Shown: in pieces, positions 41,764 through 49,542 of the stretch
How the letters are laid out: the number at the start of each line of letters is the position of its first letter
How positions within the stretch are numbered: the stretch's first letter is position 1
Assembly: GCF_022436705.1 (NCBI RefSeq)
Contig: NZ_JAKUHT010000013.1
Coordinates: 172,655-236,654 of the forward strand
Direction: 5' to 3'
Length of the DNA stretch: 64,000 nucleotides
From: Nocardioides sp. CFH 31398
GTDB taxonomy: Bacteria; Actinomycetota; Actinomycetes; Propionibacteriales; Nocardioidaceae
Made by a program: the position numbers and the translations under genes
Notes under the pieces: generated by a model
Told to the model about the DNA's origin: nothing
What the model saw: the letters and a program-made list of their open reading frames with translations, nothing else
The model's database searches: none

Positions 41764-42869
41764 GTCCAGTAGAGGACGCGCGCCCGGGGCAGCCGGGTCG
41801 CCACCTGCGACTCCAGGGTGTCGCGCATCTCGCGCATCACCTCGCGGGGGTAGACGTACTTCACCCCACCGAACTTCGAGCGCTTCTCGGTGCGGTGGGA
41901 CTCGTCGAGGTCGAGGCGCGTGCCCGGGTACCACGACAGGAGCACCCGGCGGCTGGCCTCGGTGAAGCGGTGGGTGATGAGCTCGACGGTGAGGTCGACG
42001 TCCGGCAGCCCGGACAGCGCCGCCGCGGCGTCGCCGAGCAGGGCGGCGTACTCCTCGCGCCAACCCGGCAGCGGCATCACCGGCGCCACCGTCATTCCCA
42101 CGGGGTAGCCGTCGGCCGCCACGGCGCGCAGCGCCGCGAGGCGCGCGGCGACGCTCGCCGTCCCGCCCTCGAAGCGGTGCGCGACGGACGCCGAGTTCAC
42201 GGACACCCGCATGCGGGTGCGTCCGCCGTGGGGGAGGCCGACCAGGGCCGCGGCGTCGTCGTACTTGGTGGTGAAGCGCAGACCGACGCCGTCGCCGTGC
42301 TCGCCGCGACCCACCTGCGTGATCGCGGTGGACAGCGACCCCGTCACCCGCTCGAGACCCAGGGGGTCGGTGTAGCACGACAGCTCGAACGTCGTGCCCT
42401 CGTCGCCGCGCGCGGCGTCCCCGGTGGTCACCGTGCCGGAGCCGGCGAGGTCGCGGACCGGTGCCAGCACGTCGTCCAGGTTGGCGTAGGCGCGGGTGAC
42501 GGGCGGGCCCTGCAGCGAGCCGGCGAGGTAGCAGTACTGGCAGTGGGCCGGGCAGCCCCTCGCGAGGTCCAGGCGCCAGTCGGCGCTGGGCGGGATGGGC
42601 TGCGGCCGCAGCTGGCTCGGCGGGGCGACGACGACCGCGAGGGTCCGCTTGGCCCGCGCGTAGGTCTCGCGCTCGGTCTCGCCGCGCAGCGTCGGGAGGC
42701 GGTCCCCGTCGAGCAGCCGGACGTCGTCGACGCCAGCCGCCTCGCAGCGCTCGACGATCCGCCGGCCGTGGTCGCGCTCGGCGGCTGACCGGGTCACCAG
42801 GACGTGGCGGGGACGCCACAGGCGGGTCGGGGCGTCGGCGAGCAGGTCGGTGCCGGGTGCGGGGCTCAC
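41760..42869 (-). CDS. Radical SAM protein, spore photoproduct lyase-like
   Basis: 369 aa, GTG start at 42867-42869. The radical SAM cluster motif CX3CX2C is in DLARGCPAHCQYCYLAGSLQ (near residue 110). The N-terminal part resembles SplB-type proteins, and the C-terminal MREMRDTLESQVATRLPRA is typical for SPL-family members present in non-sporulating actinobacteria (deoxyribodipyrimidine repair-like). It cleaves SAM reductively to a radical and probably repairs a nucleic acid lesion or modifies a nucleotide; the exact substrate is unknown. Not obviously part of the polysaccharide locus. Confidence 0.8.
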   Translation of the reverse strand: MSPAPGTDLLADAPTRLWRPRHVLVTRSAAERDHGRRIVERCEAAGVDDVRLLDGDRLPTLRGETERETYARAKRTLAVVVAPPSQLRPQPIPPSADWRLDLARGCPAHCQYCYLAGSLQGPPVTRAYANLDDVLAPVRDLAGSGTVTTGDAARGDEGTTFELSCYTDPLGLERVTGSLSTAITQVGRGEHGDGVGLRFTTKYDDAAALVGLPHGGRTRMRVSVNSASVAHRFEGGTASVAARLAALRAVAADGYPVGMTVAPVMPLPGWREEYAALLGDAAAALSGLPDVDLTVELITHRFTEASRRVLLSWYPGTRLDLDESHRTEKRSKFGGVKYVYPREVMREMRDTLESQVATRLPRARVLYWT

Positions 42870-42920
42870 CCCTGGTCAACCGAGGCCCCCCGGGGTCCGC
42901 TTCCCGCACGGGCGACCCAC

Positions 42921-42926
42921 TAGCGT
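42921..42926 (+). promoter_or_regulatory. -10 box of the YbdK-like gene; transcript probably leaderless
   Basis: TAGCGT (TANNNT) ends 7 nt before the ATG at 42933. No ribosome site is visible. Confidence 0.5.
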
Positions 42927-42932
42927 CGCGGG

Positions 42933-44048
42933 ATGGTGCGCAGCGTCGGTCTGGAGGAGGAGCTGCTGCTCGTCGACCCCGCGACGGGACAGGTCAGGTC
43001 CGCGGCGCCGCGGGTGCTGCAGGGGCAGGCCGACCCGCAGGACGACGCGCTGCCGGTCGAGATGGAGCTCTTCCGCCACCAGGTCGAGACGGCCTCGGCG
43101 CCGTCGACGTCGCTGGCCGCGATCGGCGACGACCTGCGCCGCGCCCGTCGTACGGCGGGGGAGGCCGCGGGCGCCGAGGGCCTCGCGCTGGTCGCGTGCG
43201 GCGTGGTGCCGCGCGCCTCCGACGGGGCGGTGCCGTCACCCGACGACCGCTACCGCGACATCGTCGACCGTTTCGGCGCGCTGGCCCGCGCGGCGGGGAC
43301 GTGCGGCATGCACGTCCACGTCGACGTCGACTCCCCGGAGCAGGGGGTCGCGGTCATCGACCGGGTCGCGCCGTGGCTGCCGGTGCTGCTCGCGATCTCG
43401 GCCAACTCACCCTTCTACGACGACCAGGACACCGGCTACTCGTCGTGGCGGGCGCAGGTGTGGTCGCGCTGGCCGACGGCGGGGCCGGCCGAGCCCTTCG
43501 GCTCGCTCGCCGAGTACCGGCGCGTCGGGGAGCGGTTGCTCGCGTCCGGTGCGGCCCGTGACGAGGGGATGCTCTACTTCGACGCCCGCCTCGGCCAGGG
43601 CACACCGACCGTCGAGCTCCGGGTGACCGACGTGTGCACCGACGTCGAGGACGCCCTGCTGGTCGCCGCCCTCGCCCGTGCGCTCGTCGAGAGGTCCGTG
43701 CGCGCCGAGGACGCCGGCGAGACGCTGCCGTCGTGGCGGGTCCAGGAGCTCCGCGCCGCGCAGTGGCGGGCGTCCCGCGACGGCGTCACCGGGGCTCTGC
43801 TGCACCCGGTGACCGGCGAGACGACAGCCGCCCGCGAGGTGCTGCGGGTCGTCCGTGACGAGCTCGCGGACCTGCTCGCGGAGGCCGGCGACCTGGAGCG
43901 TGTCGACGACGGCCTGGAGCGCGTGCTCGCCCGCGGCGGTGCCTCCTGGCAGCGGTCGGCGTACGAGCGCGGCGGGACCGTGCGGGACGTCGTCCTGGAC
44001 CTCGCCGCCCGCACCGAGGCGACCTGGGCGGACGGCGCCGGTCCCTGA
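42933..44048 (+). CDS. Carboxylate-amine ligase, YbdK/GCS2-like family
   Basis: 371 aa. The sequence begins MVRSVGLEEELLLVDP, with the GXEEE(L/F) metal/ATP-binding acidic motif, and includes CGMHVHVDVD, LLAISANSPFYDDQDTGYSS and LYFDARLGQGTPTVELRVTD. These are typical of the glutamate-cysteine ligase 2 (YbdK) family, which joins an amine to a carboxylate with ATP. E. coli YbdK has weak glutamate-cysteine ligase activity. In actinobacteria several paralogues exist; whether this one makes gamma-glutamylcysteine for thiol metabolism is not certain. Confidence 0.88.
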   Translation: MVRSVGLEEELLLVDPATGQVRSAAPRVLQGQADPQDDALPVEMELFRHQVETASAPSTSLAAIGDDLRRARRTAGEAAGAEGLALVACGVVPRASDGAVPSPDDRYRDIVDRFGALARAAGTCGMHVHVDVDSPEQGVAVIDRVAPWLPVLLAISANSPFYDDQDTGYSSWRAQVWSRWPTAGPAEPFGSLAEYRRVGERLLASGAARDEGMLYFDARLGQGTPTVELRVTDVCTDVEDALLVAALARALVERSVRAEDAGETLPSWRVQELRAAQWRASRDGVTGALLHPVTGETTAAREVLRVVRDELADLLAEAGDLERVDDGLERVLARGGASWQRSAYERGGTVRDVVLDLAARTEATWADGAGP

Positions 44049-44051
44049 CCG

Positions 44052-44294
44052 TCAGGCCGGCGTCTTGCCCCGGCCCTTGCGCCCGGCCGAGGCGCCCTTG
44101 CCCGCCCACTTCGCGGTCGAGTCGAACGGCTTGCGGCCCCAGCGTCCCAGCGGGCCGGGGAGCTTGCCGGCCACGTTCCCGGCGGTGCCGACGGTCTTCT
44201 TCGTCGCGCGCTCGGGGTGGCGGGACAGGCGGGGGAGCAGGAACGCCAGGACGGCGAGGACGACGACGATGACGATGATGACGGCGATGACCAT
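44052..44294 (-). CDS. Small membrane protein, DUF6411-like
   Basis: 80 aa, ATG at 44292-44294. One N-terminal helix (MVIAVIIVIVVVLAVLAFLL) is followed by a positively charged region (PRLSRHPERATKKTVG, KWAGKGASAGRKGRGKTPA). The type is known in actinobacteria as a small uncharacterised membrane protein. The tail, rich in Lys/Arg/Gly, would lie in the cytosol and could touch nucleic acid or lipid head groups. It is convergent with the YbdK gene, with 3 nt between the ends. Confidence 0.75.
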   Translation of the reverse strand: MVIAVIIVIVVVLAVLAFLLPRLSRHPERATKKTVGTAGNVAGKLPGPLGRWGRKPFDSTAKWAGKGASAGRKGRGKTPA

Positions 44295-44625
44295 GACGGG
44301 CTCCCGGCCAGCGGGGCGGAGGTCCCGGTCTGGTCTGGATCACTGTGGACCCCACGACCGGTGCACGCAACAAGCATCGCCGGGGAGTCGCCCACGGGCC
44401 CGTCGCGGGCCGGTCAGCCGGTCAGGGCCCCACCACCGGGATCGCGCTGGCCGGGTGCGCCTGTGCGCTCGCCTCCGTCGCCGTGGCCTCGACCGGGCGC
44501 CCCGGGGGCCGAGGACCCGGACCGACCGTGACCCGACACCGATGGGGCCGAGCACGTGTAGCGATCGTCTCGACGGGCACCGTCCACAGCACGGTAGGAC
44601 ACGATCTGCGACCCGGGCGGGGGCC
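44295..44625. other. Intergenic region without a recognised gene
   Basis: 331 bp between the DUF6411-like gene and the next plus-strand gene. No convincing frame, hairpin or RNA was seen. Promoters for both divergent neighbours must lie here, but no clear TANNNT box with good spacing stands out. Confidence 0.5.
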
Positions 44626-44970
44626 ATGCACTTCCACGCGGTGGAGCAGCAGGTCCACGGCGAGCCTCACCAGCTCGACGGCGTCTCGTCGCTCGCCTAC
44701 CCCAGTGACCGGCCGGCGTTCGCGACCGTGGGCGAGGCGATCGACGCGGTCATGGACTCGGCGCTGCTGCAGTGGGGCGCTCCGGCGGAGGACGCCGTCG
44801 AGCTGGCCCTCATGGCGGAGATCGGCGACAGCCTCGAGCTCTCCGAGCAGGGCGCCCTGGCCTCGTGGGTGGCGCCCGACGGCAACGGGGCGGTGTGGTC
44901 CGTCCGGGCCTGTGACTGCGCCGACGGCACCCTGGCCCTGATCTTCGCCCACCACCGCCGTGGCGGCTGA
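44626..44970 (+). CDS. Hypothetical protein, 114 aa
   Basis: 114 aa from the ATG at 44626, preceded by GGGCGGGGG. The sequence has MHFHAVEQQVHGEPHQLDG at the start, an alpha-helical middle (VGEAIDAVMDSALLQWGAPA) and ends with CDCADGTLALIFAHHRRGG. The codon use and third-position GC bias match the neighbouring genes, which supports coding. No family is recognised and no membrane helix is present. The two Cys (CDC) and many His residues could hint at metal binding, but this is a guess. Confidence 0.55.
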   Translation: MHFHAVEQQVHGEPHQLDGVSSLAYPSDRPAFATVGEAIDAVMDSALLQWGAPAEDAVELALMAEIGDSLELSEQGALASWVAPDGNGAVWSVRACDCADGTLALIFAHHRRGG

Positions 44971-45090
44971 GGTCGACGGCGCGTCGTCGGCACCGGGCCA
45001 CGGCTCCATGAGCGTCTCTTGCAACGGTCCAGTGCGGGCCGGGTCCGATCCTTGAGCCGCGGATGAGGCTGGATCCCTAGTGTCGTTCCT

Positions 45091-45128
45091 GGCCGTCCCA
45101 CCTGGACCCCATGCTGGGTGGGACGGCC
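45091..45128. terminator. Bidirectional hairpin between convergent small genes (copy 1)
   Basis: A perfect 12-bp stem GGCCGTCCCACC (45091-45102) / GGTGGGACGGCC (45117-45128) encloses a 14-nt loop TGGACCCCATGCTG. It lies between the ends of the 114-aa gene and the small membrane protein. A second, covarying copy is at 46930-46967. Confidence 0.75.
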
Positions 45129-45160
45129 ACCCACGTCGCACGACGACCGCGCCCGTCGCC

Positions 45161-45307
45161 CTACTCCGGGTTGCTGGTCCGCGTCGGCTGCTGCTCGGGG
45201 CCCGTGTCGGCGTCGTCGCCCACGAGACCTCCGACGCCGAGCAGGACGAGCGCGACGAGCAGCACGGCGCCGAGGGCGAGGAACGGGATCCACTTCTTCG
45301 CAATCAC
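45161..45307 (-). CDS. Small single-helix membrane protein
   Basis: 48 aa, stop TAG at 45161-45163, start tentatively the GTG at 45305-45307. The helix WIPFLALGAVLLVALVLLGV is followed by an acidic tail (GDDADTGPEQQPTRTSNPE). The perfect Shine-Dalgarno-like GGAGGTGAT overlaps this GTG, leaving no spacer, so the true start may be the following ATT codon or a later one. No function is known. Confidence 0.5.
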   Translation of the reverse strand: MIAKKWIPFLALGAVLLVALVLLGVGGLVGDDADTGPEQQPTRTSNPE

Positions 45308-45705
45308 CTCCGCACGGTTGCCGGAGCGGCGCCGGGCACTCGTCCCGACCGGCCCCGGCGACGGACCGCGGCGGTCACGGGGCACCCGCGATGCCCCCGA
45401 GGCGGATGGTTGTCGGCGCCTGTCCACTTCCTGTGGACTTCTGTGGAAACCACCCCCGGACCCTGGCGGCGGAGTACGGTCCCCGACGTCGGAGACATCG
45501 GGCTGCTCCGACAGCACGATGCGGCGGGCCGCTCCTCTCTGCCCCCCAGGGAGATGCGCGGCCCGCCTGCCCCGCCGGAACCATCGGACCCGCTCGACGG
45601 CCGCCGTGGGCAGCGCACGCCCGCGCCCTGCTGGGTCGAGAGCCGGGGTGCGGCCGTCAGTCGGCGACGGCTGACGTTCTCCTGCGGCCGAACCCTCAAC
45701 TGCCT
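45308..45705. other. Structured intergenic region, no clear gene
   Basis: About 400 bp with no convincing reading frame on either strand. A long hairpin is visible with arms GCGGGCCGC (45526-45534 region) and GCGGCCCGC (45558-45570 region) and an inner CTCTCTG/CAGGGAG stem. DnaA-box-like TGTGGACTT and TGTGGAAA occur at 45431-45448. The purpose is unknown. Confidence 0.4.
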
Positions 45706-45717
45706 TACGATTCACCC

Positions 45718-45837
45718 GGGGCCGGTCCCGGGCCCGAGCAGCGATGTACTTGGGGGGCCTCTGCGTTGCTGCCGCCCGGACGACGATCGATCCCCCGTGA
45801 CACCCCCACGTCTCGCCCCTCGCGGCGTGGGGGTGTC
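45718..45837 (+). ncRNA. Candidate small RNA with promoter and terminator
   Basis: A -10-like TACGAT (45706-45711) is followed by about 120 nt that fold well and end in a terminator hairpin (arms ACACCCCCACG at 45800-45810 and CGTGGGGGTGT at 45826-45836). The inner part pairs GAGCAGCG (45735-45742 region) with TGCGTTGCTG. No open reading frame is present. It does not match 6S, SRP, tmRNA or RNase P signatures. Confidence is low because the -35 box is unclear. The following 45838-46079 shows no gene; a short minus-strand LTHQEAARRLGW could be a decayed helix-turn-helix remnant. Confidence 0.35.
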
Positions 45838-46079
45838 TCAGCCCGGTGCGCGCACGCCGGCGCCGGCCACACCTCGGACGGGACCAGCACACTGCCGTCC
45901 GGTCGGGCACGGGAGTTGAACTGGCGTGCAGGTCGCGACGGCGAGGACGCTCGGCCTCGACGTCGGCCCGCTCCTCGAGTCGAGCCGGGCGCGAGCCCGG
46001 CTCGGTGACTGGGGTCGACCGGTCGACTCGCCCACCCGAGGCGCCGGGCGGCCTCCTGGTGGGTGAGCAGACCCCGTGC

Positions 46080-46709
46080 TCACTCGATGACGACGGCTCG
46101 GTTCCCGAGCTTGATCCGCTTGCCCAGCCTGCCGTCGCGGCGAGCGTCGTCTATGTAGCTGTTGGGGCAGCAGGCGGGATTGCCGCTGGTGACGTCCCCG
46201 ATCAACACGAGGGCACCGAACTGGAATGAGCTGACCTCATCACCCAGGCAGGAGGCCGGCAGCGAGAAGCTGTACTGGTCCTTCCTGGCGGAGCGGCGGA
46301 CCTCCAGGCCGTCGCACTCCACGGGCTGGCCCGTGGCGTCGTCGGTCAGGACCGCACGCTTGCGGGAGCCCTCGCCCCGCAGCGTCGCTCTCCGGTCGTC
46401 GCCCAGGTTGCTGACGAATCGCACCGAGGCGCTCGTGTAGTCGGTGGAGGCGAGGGTCAGGTCAGCGACCGTGATGACGGCCGTCACGATGCCTTCGGTG
46501 GTGTCGACGCGCAGGCGGCGGATGTCCGCACTCGCCTCGACCCCCTCTCGGCCGGGGAAGTCGGGGTCGCCGGACAGGGTCGCGTCGCCGATGGGGTCAT
46601 ACGTGTTCCGAGTCTCCGCCTGCGCGGGGGAGGTGACGAGCAGCGAGGCCGCGACAGCGAGGACAGCAGCCGAGGTGATCGAACGGAGCAAGGGACGGGT
46701 GGCGCGCAT
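46080..46709 (-). CDS. Exported protein of unknown function
   Basis: 209 aa, ATG at 46707-46709. A signal peptide (SAAVLAVAASLLVTSPAQA, cleavage near residue 31) is followed by a beta-rich domain with NTYDPIGDATLSGDPDF, IVTAVITVADLTLASTDYTS and SFSLPASCLGDEVSSFQFGA. Three to four cysteines (VECDGLE, ASCLGD, NPACCPN) could form disulfides outside the cell. No domain is recognised with certainty; the pattern resembles the secreted proteins that bind or shield surfaces in this group. Confidence 0.72.
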   Translation of the reverse strand: MRATRPLLRSITSAAVLAVAASLLVTSPAQAETRNTYDPIGDATLSGDPDFPGREGVEASADIRRLRVDTTEGIVTAVITVADLTLASTDYTSASVRFVSNLGDDRRATLRGEGSRKRAVLTDDATGQPVECDGLEVRRSARKDQYSFSLPASCLGDEVSSFQFGALVLIGDVTSGNPACCPNSYIDDARRDGRLGKRIKLGNRAVVIE

Positions 46710-47103
46710 GCGACCTCTTCACGACGTGGGTCCGGAGACCCGGGGGTGCCGCACCGACTGGCTCGACGCGCGCATGGTCGCACCCGTCCGGATCGGCCAC
46801 CGTGACTTTGCCGAATCTCGCGGCCTCGGCCGTTCCTCGACGACGCCCGACCGGGTCTTGCGAGATCGCAGCAGGAGCCGTGACCGCGCCTCCGGTCTAC
46901 CTTGCGAGACGGGGGCCAGACTTCTTCCTGGCCGTCCCGCCTGCACCCCATGCCGGGCGGGGCGGCCCTCGCTCGGGCGCCTGTGCAGCGGGGCTCGGTC
47001 CTCGGCGGTGCCGCCACCTCCGACGGCACGACCGGGTGCCGGAAATCTGTCCTCCGACAGCGTCGCGGGCAGGTCGGAGCCCGCGGACGAGAACAACGGA
47101 AAA
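46710..47103. other. Intergenic region with a second copy of the covarying hairpin
   Basis: 394 bp without a convincing gene. GGCCGTCCCGCC (46930-46941) pairs with GGCGGGGCGGCC (46956-46967; one G-U pair) around the loop TGCACCCCATGCCG. This repeats the 45091-45128 element with base changes that keep the stem. CTTGCGAGA occurs twice (46858 and 46904 regions). Confidence 0.6.
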
Positions 47104-47140
47104 CCGCCTCCGACTCTGCGTTTCCGCAGGTCAGAGGCGG
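47104..47140 (-). terminator. Intrinsic terminator of the Gly-Cys-Val tRNA cluster
   Basis: CCGCCTC (47104-47110) pairs with GAGGCGG (47134-47140), with inner stems GAC/GTC and CTGCG/CGCAG around TTTC. On the minus strand the stem is followed by TTTTCCGTT, one of the few T-rich ends in the window. Confidence 0.8.
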
Positions 47141-47149
47141 TATCTGATC

Positions 47150-47224
47150 TGGTGGGCGATACTGGGTTTGAACCAGTGACCTCTTCCGTGTCAAGGAAGC
47201 GCGCTACCACTGCGCCAATCGCCC
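47150..47224 (-). tRNA. tRNA-Val (anticodon GAC), CCA encoded
   Basis: 75 nt including CCA. The acceptor arm GGGCGAT pairs with ATCGCCC. The anticodon stem CTTCC/GGAAG encloses loop TTGACAC. The T-arm has GGTTCAAACCC. It is the last gene of a Gly-Cys-Val cluster and nearly identical in the arms to the plus-strand tRNA-Val (CAC) at 48465. Confidence 0.95.
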
Positions 47225-47243
47225 GTGTGGAGTTGTGGTGTCG

Positions 47244-47314
47244 AGGTGGGTACGGGATTTGAACCCGTGTACACGGATTTGCAGTCCGTTGCCTCGCCTC
47301 TCGGCCAACCCACC
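47244..47314 (-). tRNA. tRNA-Cys (anticodon GCA)
   Basis: 71 nt without encoded CCA. The acceptor GGTGGGT pairs with ACCCACC, discriminator base U as is normal for tRNA-Cys. The anticodon stem GGA/TCC encloses loop CTGCAAA with GCA. The T-arm contains GGTTCAAATCC. It supplies the tRNA that the sulfur-operon leader peptide would sense. Confidence 0.95.
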
Positions 47315-47345
47315 ATGGAGGCCCAACCAAGAGAGAACCTCTCCG

Positions 47346-47418
47346 AGCGGACGACGAGGCTCGAACTCGCGACCTCAACCTTGGCAAGGTTGCGCTCTAC
47401 CAACTGAGCTACGTCCGC
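47346..47418 (-). tRNA. tRNA-Gly (anticodon GCC)
   Basis: 73 nt. The acceptor GCGGACG pairs with the 3' CGTCCGC arm. The D-arm reads TAGCTCAGTTGGTAGAGC. The anticodon stem CAACC/GGTTG encloses loop TTGCCAA with GCC. The T-arm reads CGAGTTCGAGCCTCG. First gene of the minus-strand cluster. Confidence 0.95.
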
Positions 47419-47592
47419 TTGCGGCTCCCGACCTTGCGGCCGTGAGTGCGTCAGGAACACTAGCCGATGCCTCAGGGGCCGCAAAATCACCCCCCTCCCT
47501 CGGCGCGGGAGGCCCGGGCGGGCGGCGATCGTGTCGCCTGTGACCCACCGGGTGCGCCACGGGCGACACGCTCTCCTCCTAGGGTGATTCAC

Positions 47593-48414
47593 GTGCACGT
47601 GTGGGTGAACGGACAGCTGCTCGACGACCCGACCGCGCCCACGCTGCGCGTCGACGACCACGGCCTCGTGGTGGGGGACGGGGTGTTCGAGTCCGTCGAG
47701 GTCAACGACGGTCGCGCGTTCGCGCTGACCCGCCACCTCGACCGGCTCCTCGTCTCCGCCGCCGGCCTGGGGCTGACCGGCGTCGACCTGGGCGACGTCC
47801 GCGCGGGCGTGGACGCGACCCTGGCGGCCGAGCACCTCGAGCGCGGCAAGCTGCGCATCACCGTCACCGGCGGGCCCGGACCGCTCGGCTCGGGTCGTGG
47901 CGACGGCCCGCTGACCGTGGTCGTCGCCGCCGAGCCCATCGGCCCGAGCGACGCCTCGGCGGCGATCGTCACCGTGCCGTGGCTGCGCAACGAGCGGGGT
48001 GCGCTCGCCGGGCTCAAGACCACCTCGTACGCCGACAACGTCGTCGCGCTGGCCGAGGCGCGCAAGCACGGCGCGAGCGAGGCGATCTTCGCCAACCTCG
48101 CCGGCAACCTCTGCGAGGGGACCGGCAGCAACGTGTTCTACGTCGTCGACGGCGAGCTGCGGACGCCGACGCTCGCCTCCGGCTGCCTCGCCGGCGTCAC
48201 CCGGGCCCTCGTCCTCGAGTGGTACGGCGGCCGCGAGGTCGACGAGCCCATCGGGGTCGCCGAGGCCGCCGACGAGGTGTTCATCGTCTCGACCACCCGG
48301 GCCGTGCAGCCCGTGCACCGCTGGGGGAGTCGGGAGTGGTCGACGCCGGGTCCGGTCACGGCCGAGGCCCAGGCCGCGTGGCGGGCCAGGGAGGGCGAGG
48401 ACGTCGACCCCTGA
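47593..48414 (+). CDS. pabC: Aminodeoxychorismate lyase or related class IV aminotransferase
   Basis: 273 aa from the GTG at 47593; AGGG lies 8 nt upstream. GTG codons at 47584 and 47599 are alternatives. The fold type IV PLP family is shown by VNGQLLDDPTAPTLRVDDHG, the PLP lysine in GALAGLKTTSYADNVVA and NLCEGTGSNVFYVVDGELRT. Its best match is 4-amino-4-deoxychorismate lyase, which releases pyruvate to form p-aminobenzoate for folate; branched-chain aminotransferase is the alternative of the family. It lies between the tRNA cluster and tRNA-Val (CAC). Confidence 0.82.
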   Translation: MHVWVNGQLLDDPTAPTLRVDDHGLVVGDGVFESVEVNDGRAFALTRHLDRLLVSAAGLGLTGVDLGDVRAGVDATLAAEHLERGKLRITVTGGPGPLGSGRGDGPLTVVVAAEPIGPSDASAAIVTVPWLRNERGALAGLKTTSYADNVVALAEARKHGASEAIFANLAGNLCEGTGSNVFYVVDGELRTPTLASGCLAGVTRALVLEWYGGREVDEPIGVAEAADEVFIVSTTRAVQPVHRWGSREWSTPGPVTAEAQAAWRAREGEDVDP

Positions 48415-48423
48415 GCCATGCGT

Positions 48424-48429
48424 TAAAGT
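48424..48429 (+). promoter_or_regulatory. -10 box before tRNA-Val (CAC)
   Basis: TAAAGT fits TANNNT and lies about 35 nt before the mature tRNA, a normal distance for a short processed leader. The local A+T is high for the window. Confidence 0.4.
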
Positions 48430-48464
48430 CGCGGACGCCGCGTGAGCGGCACCGGCTCCGTCCC

Positions 48465-48539
48465 GGGCGATTGGCGCAGTGGTAGCGCGCTTCGTTCACA
48501 CCGAAGAGGTCACTGGTTCGAACCCAGTATCGCCCACCA
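48465..48539 (+). tRNA. tRNA-Val (anticodon CAC), CCA encoded
   Basis: 75 nt including CCA. The acceptor GGGCGAT pairs with ATCGCCC. The anticodon stem CTTCG/CGAAG encloses loop TTCACAC. The T-arm reads ACTGGTTCGAACCCAGT. It differs from the minus-strand tRNA-Val mainly in the anticodon arm. Confidence 0.95.
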
Positions 48540-48577
48540 GTTCCGTACCAGCCGCTGAGCATCGTGGGGAGCTCATC

Positions 48578-49342
48578 GTGACGCCGTCCTCCGACCCACC
48601 GTCCCCGGGTCCGGGCCTGCACGACGAGGTCCTCGAGGCGGCGCTCCGCCTCAGCCGTGCGCGTGACGCCTTCGCCGCCCGGTACGCCGCCACCGAGGGT
48701 GACGACCACGGCCGGGTGGTCGCCCGTGGTGAGCAGCTCTTCGACTACGTCATGGCGGCCTCGTTCGGGTGGCGGGAGCTGCTCGCGACGCGGACGGCCA
48801 GTCCGTCCGGGGCCGCGGGGATCCTGGCCGGACTGCGGAACAACCGGCGCATCATCGACACCGGCACCCGGATGGAGAGCGTCTTCGCCGACCACGGGTT
48901 CGGCGACGACCTGCCGGAGCTGCTGGGCGGGCAGCCGTCGGAGTCCCGCCTCGGCTTCGTCCCGTTCGAGATGAAGATCCTCGACCAGCACAAGGTCATG
49001 CTCGAGGGCCCGCAGGTCGGCGACGAGCGCTCGCTGATGATCGTCGAGCACCCCGCCGTCCTGGCCGCCGCCCGCGCCTACTGGCAGGCCGCGCGTCGGG
49101 CCGCGCGTCCCGCCGCCGAGGTGGCGGAGCGCGGGCCCGCGGCGCTGGCGCAGTTCAGCGCCCGACAGCGCGCGGTCATCGCCCTGCTCACCCGTGACGT
49201 CGCCGACGACAGGGCGGCCGAGCTGCTCGGCATCTCGGTCCGGACCCTGCGCGCCGAGGTCGCCGCGGTGAAGGACCGGCTGGGGGTCGGCTCACGCTTC
49301 GCCGCCGGCGTGGCGCTCGGGCGGCTGCGCGCGCAGGACTAG
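48578..49342 (+). CDS. HTH (LuxR-type) transcriptional regulator
   Basis: 254 aa, GTG start at 48578, 38 nt after the tRNA. The N-terminal 180 residues are a sensor-like domain with DTGTRMESVFADHGFGDDLP and MIVEHPAVLAAARAYW, typical of the PLD-like or TrmB-like regulatory domains in actinobacterial HTH proteins. The C-terminus FSARQRAVIALLTRDVADDR continues with AAELLGISVRTLRAEV, a LuxR/GerE-type helix-turn-helix. No receiver domain is present. Targets are unknown. No ligand can be named. Confidence 0.72.
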   Translation: MTPSSDPPSPGPGLHDEVLEAALRLSRARDAFAARYAATEGDDHGRVVARGEQLFDYVMAASFGWRELLATRTASPSGAAGILAGLRNNRRIIDTGTRMESVFADHGFGDDLPELLGGQPSESRLGFVPFEMKILDQHKVMLEGPQVGDERSLMIVEHPAVLAAARAYWQAARRAARPAAEVAERGPAALAQFSARQRAVIALLTRDVADDRAAELLGISVRTLRAEVAAVKDRLGVGSRFAAGVALGRLRAQD

Positions 49343-49389
49343 TCCGGGTACGGGCCCGCCTCGGACGCGGGTTGCGACCCGGATCACGG

Positions 49390-49403
49390 TGCAGGTTCCT
49401 GCA
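49390..49403. promoter_or_regulatory. Perfect 14-bp palindrome between convergent genes
   Basis: TGCAGGTTCCTGCA is a perfect palindrome downstream of the regulator gene and 140 bp beyond the end of the RidA-like gene. In this place it could be part of a terminator or a binding site. The rest of 49343-49542 has small hairpins (CCGCGA/TCGCGG at 49463-49482) and no gene. Confidence 0.3.
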
Positions 49404-49542
49404 ATCGATGCCCGGCGGCCCGATGGACGGCCCGACGTGCCCCAGGATGTCTCCGGCGGATCCCGCGACCCGAGATCGCGGCGGACCGTCTCGTCGCTCG
49501 GCCCGCCCTGTGCACGGGGGCGAGGGCGGTCCGGGCTGCGAC

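Noticed and set aside
45429..45455. DnaA-box cluster (TGTGGACTT, TGTGGAAA) as a replication origin
   Set aside because: Only two or three imperfect boxes, no dnaA, dnaN or parAB genes and no AT-rich unwinding region. Similar words also occur at 4456-4484 in the sulfur operon promoter.
45838..46079. Helix-turn-helix fragment LTHQEAARRLGW on the minus strand
   Set aside because: Only about 12 residues resemble an HTH; the frame then becomes random and has no start. It may be a decayed remnant but cannot be called a gene.
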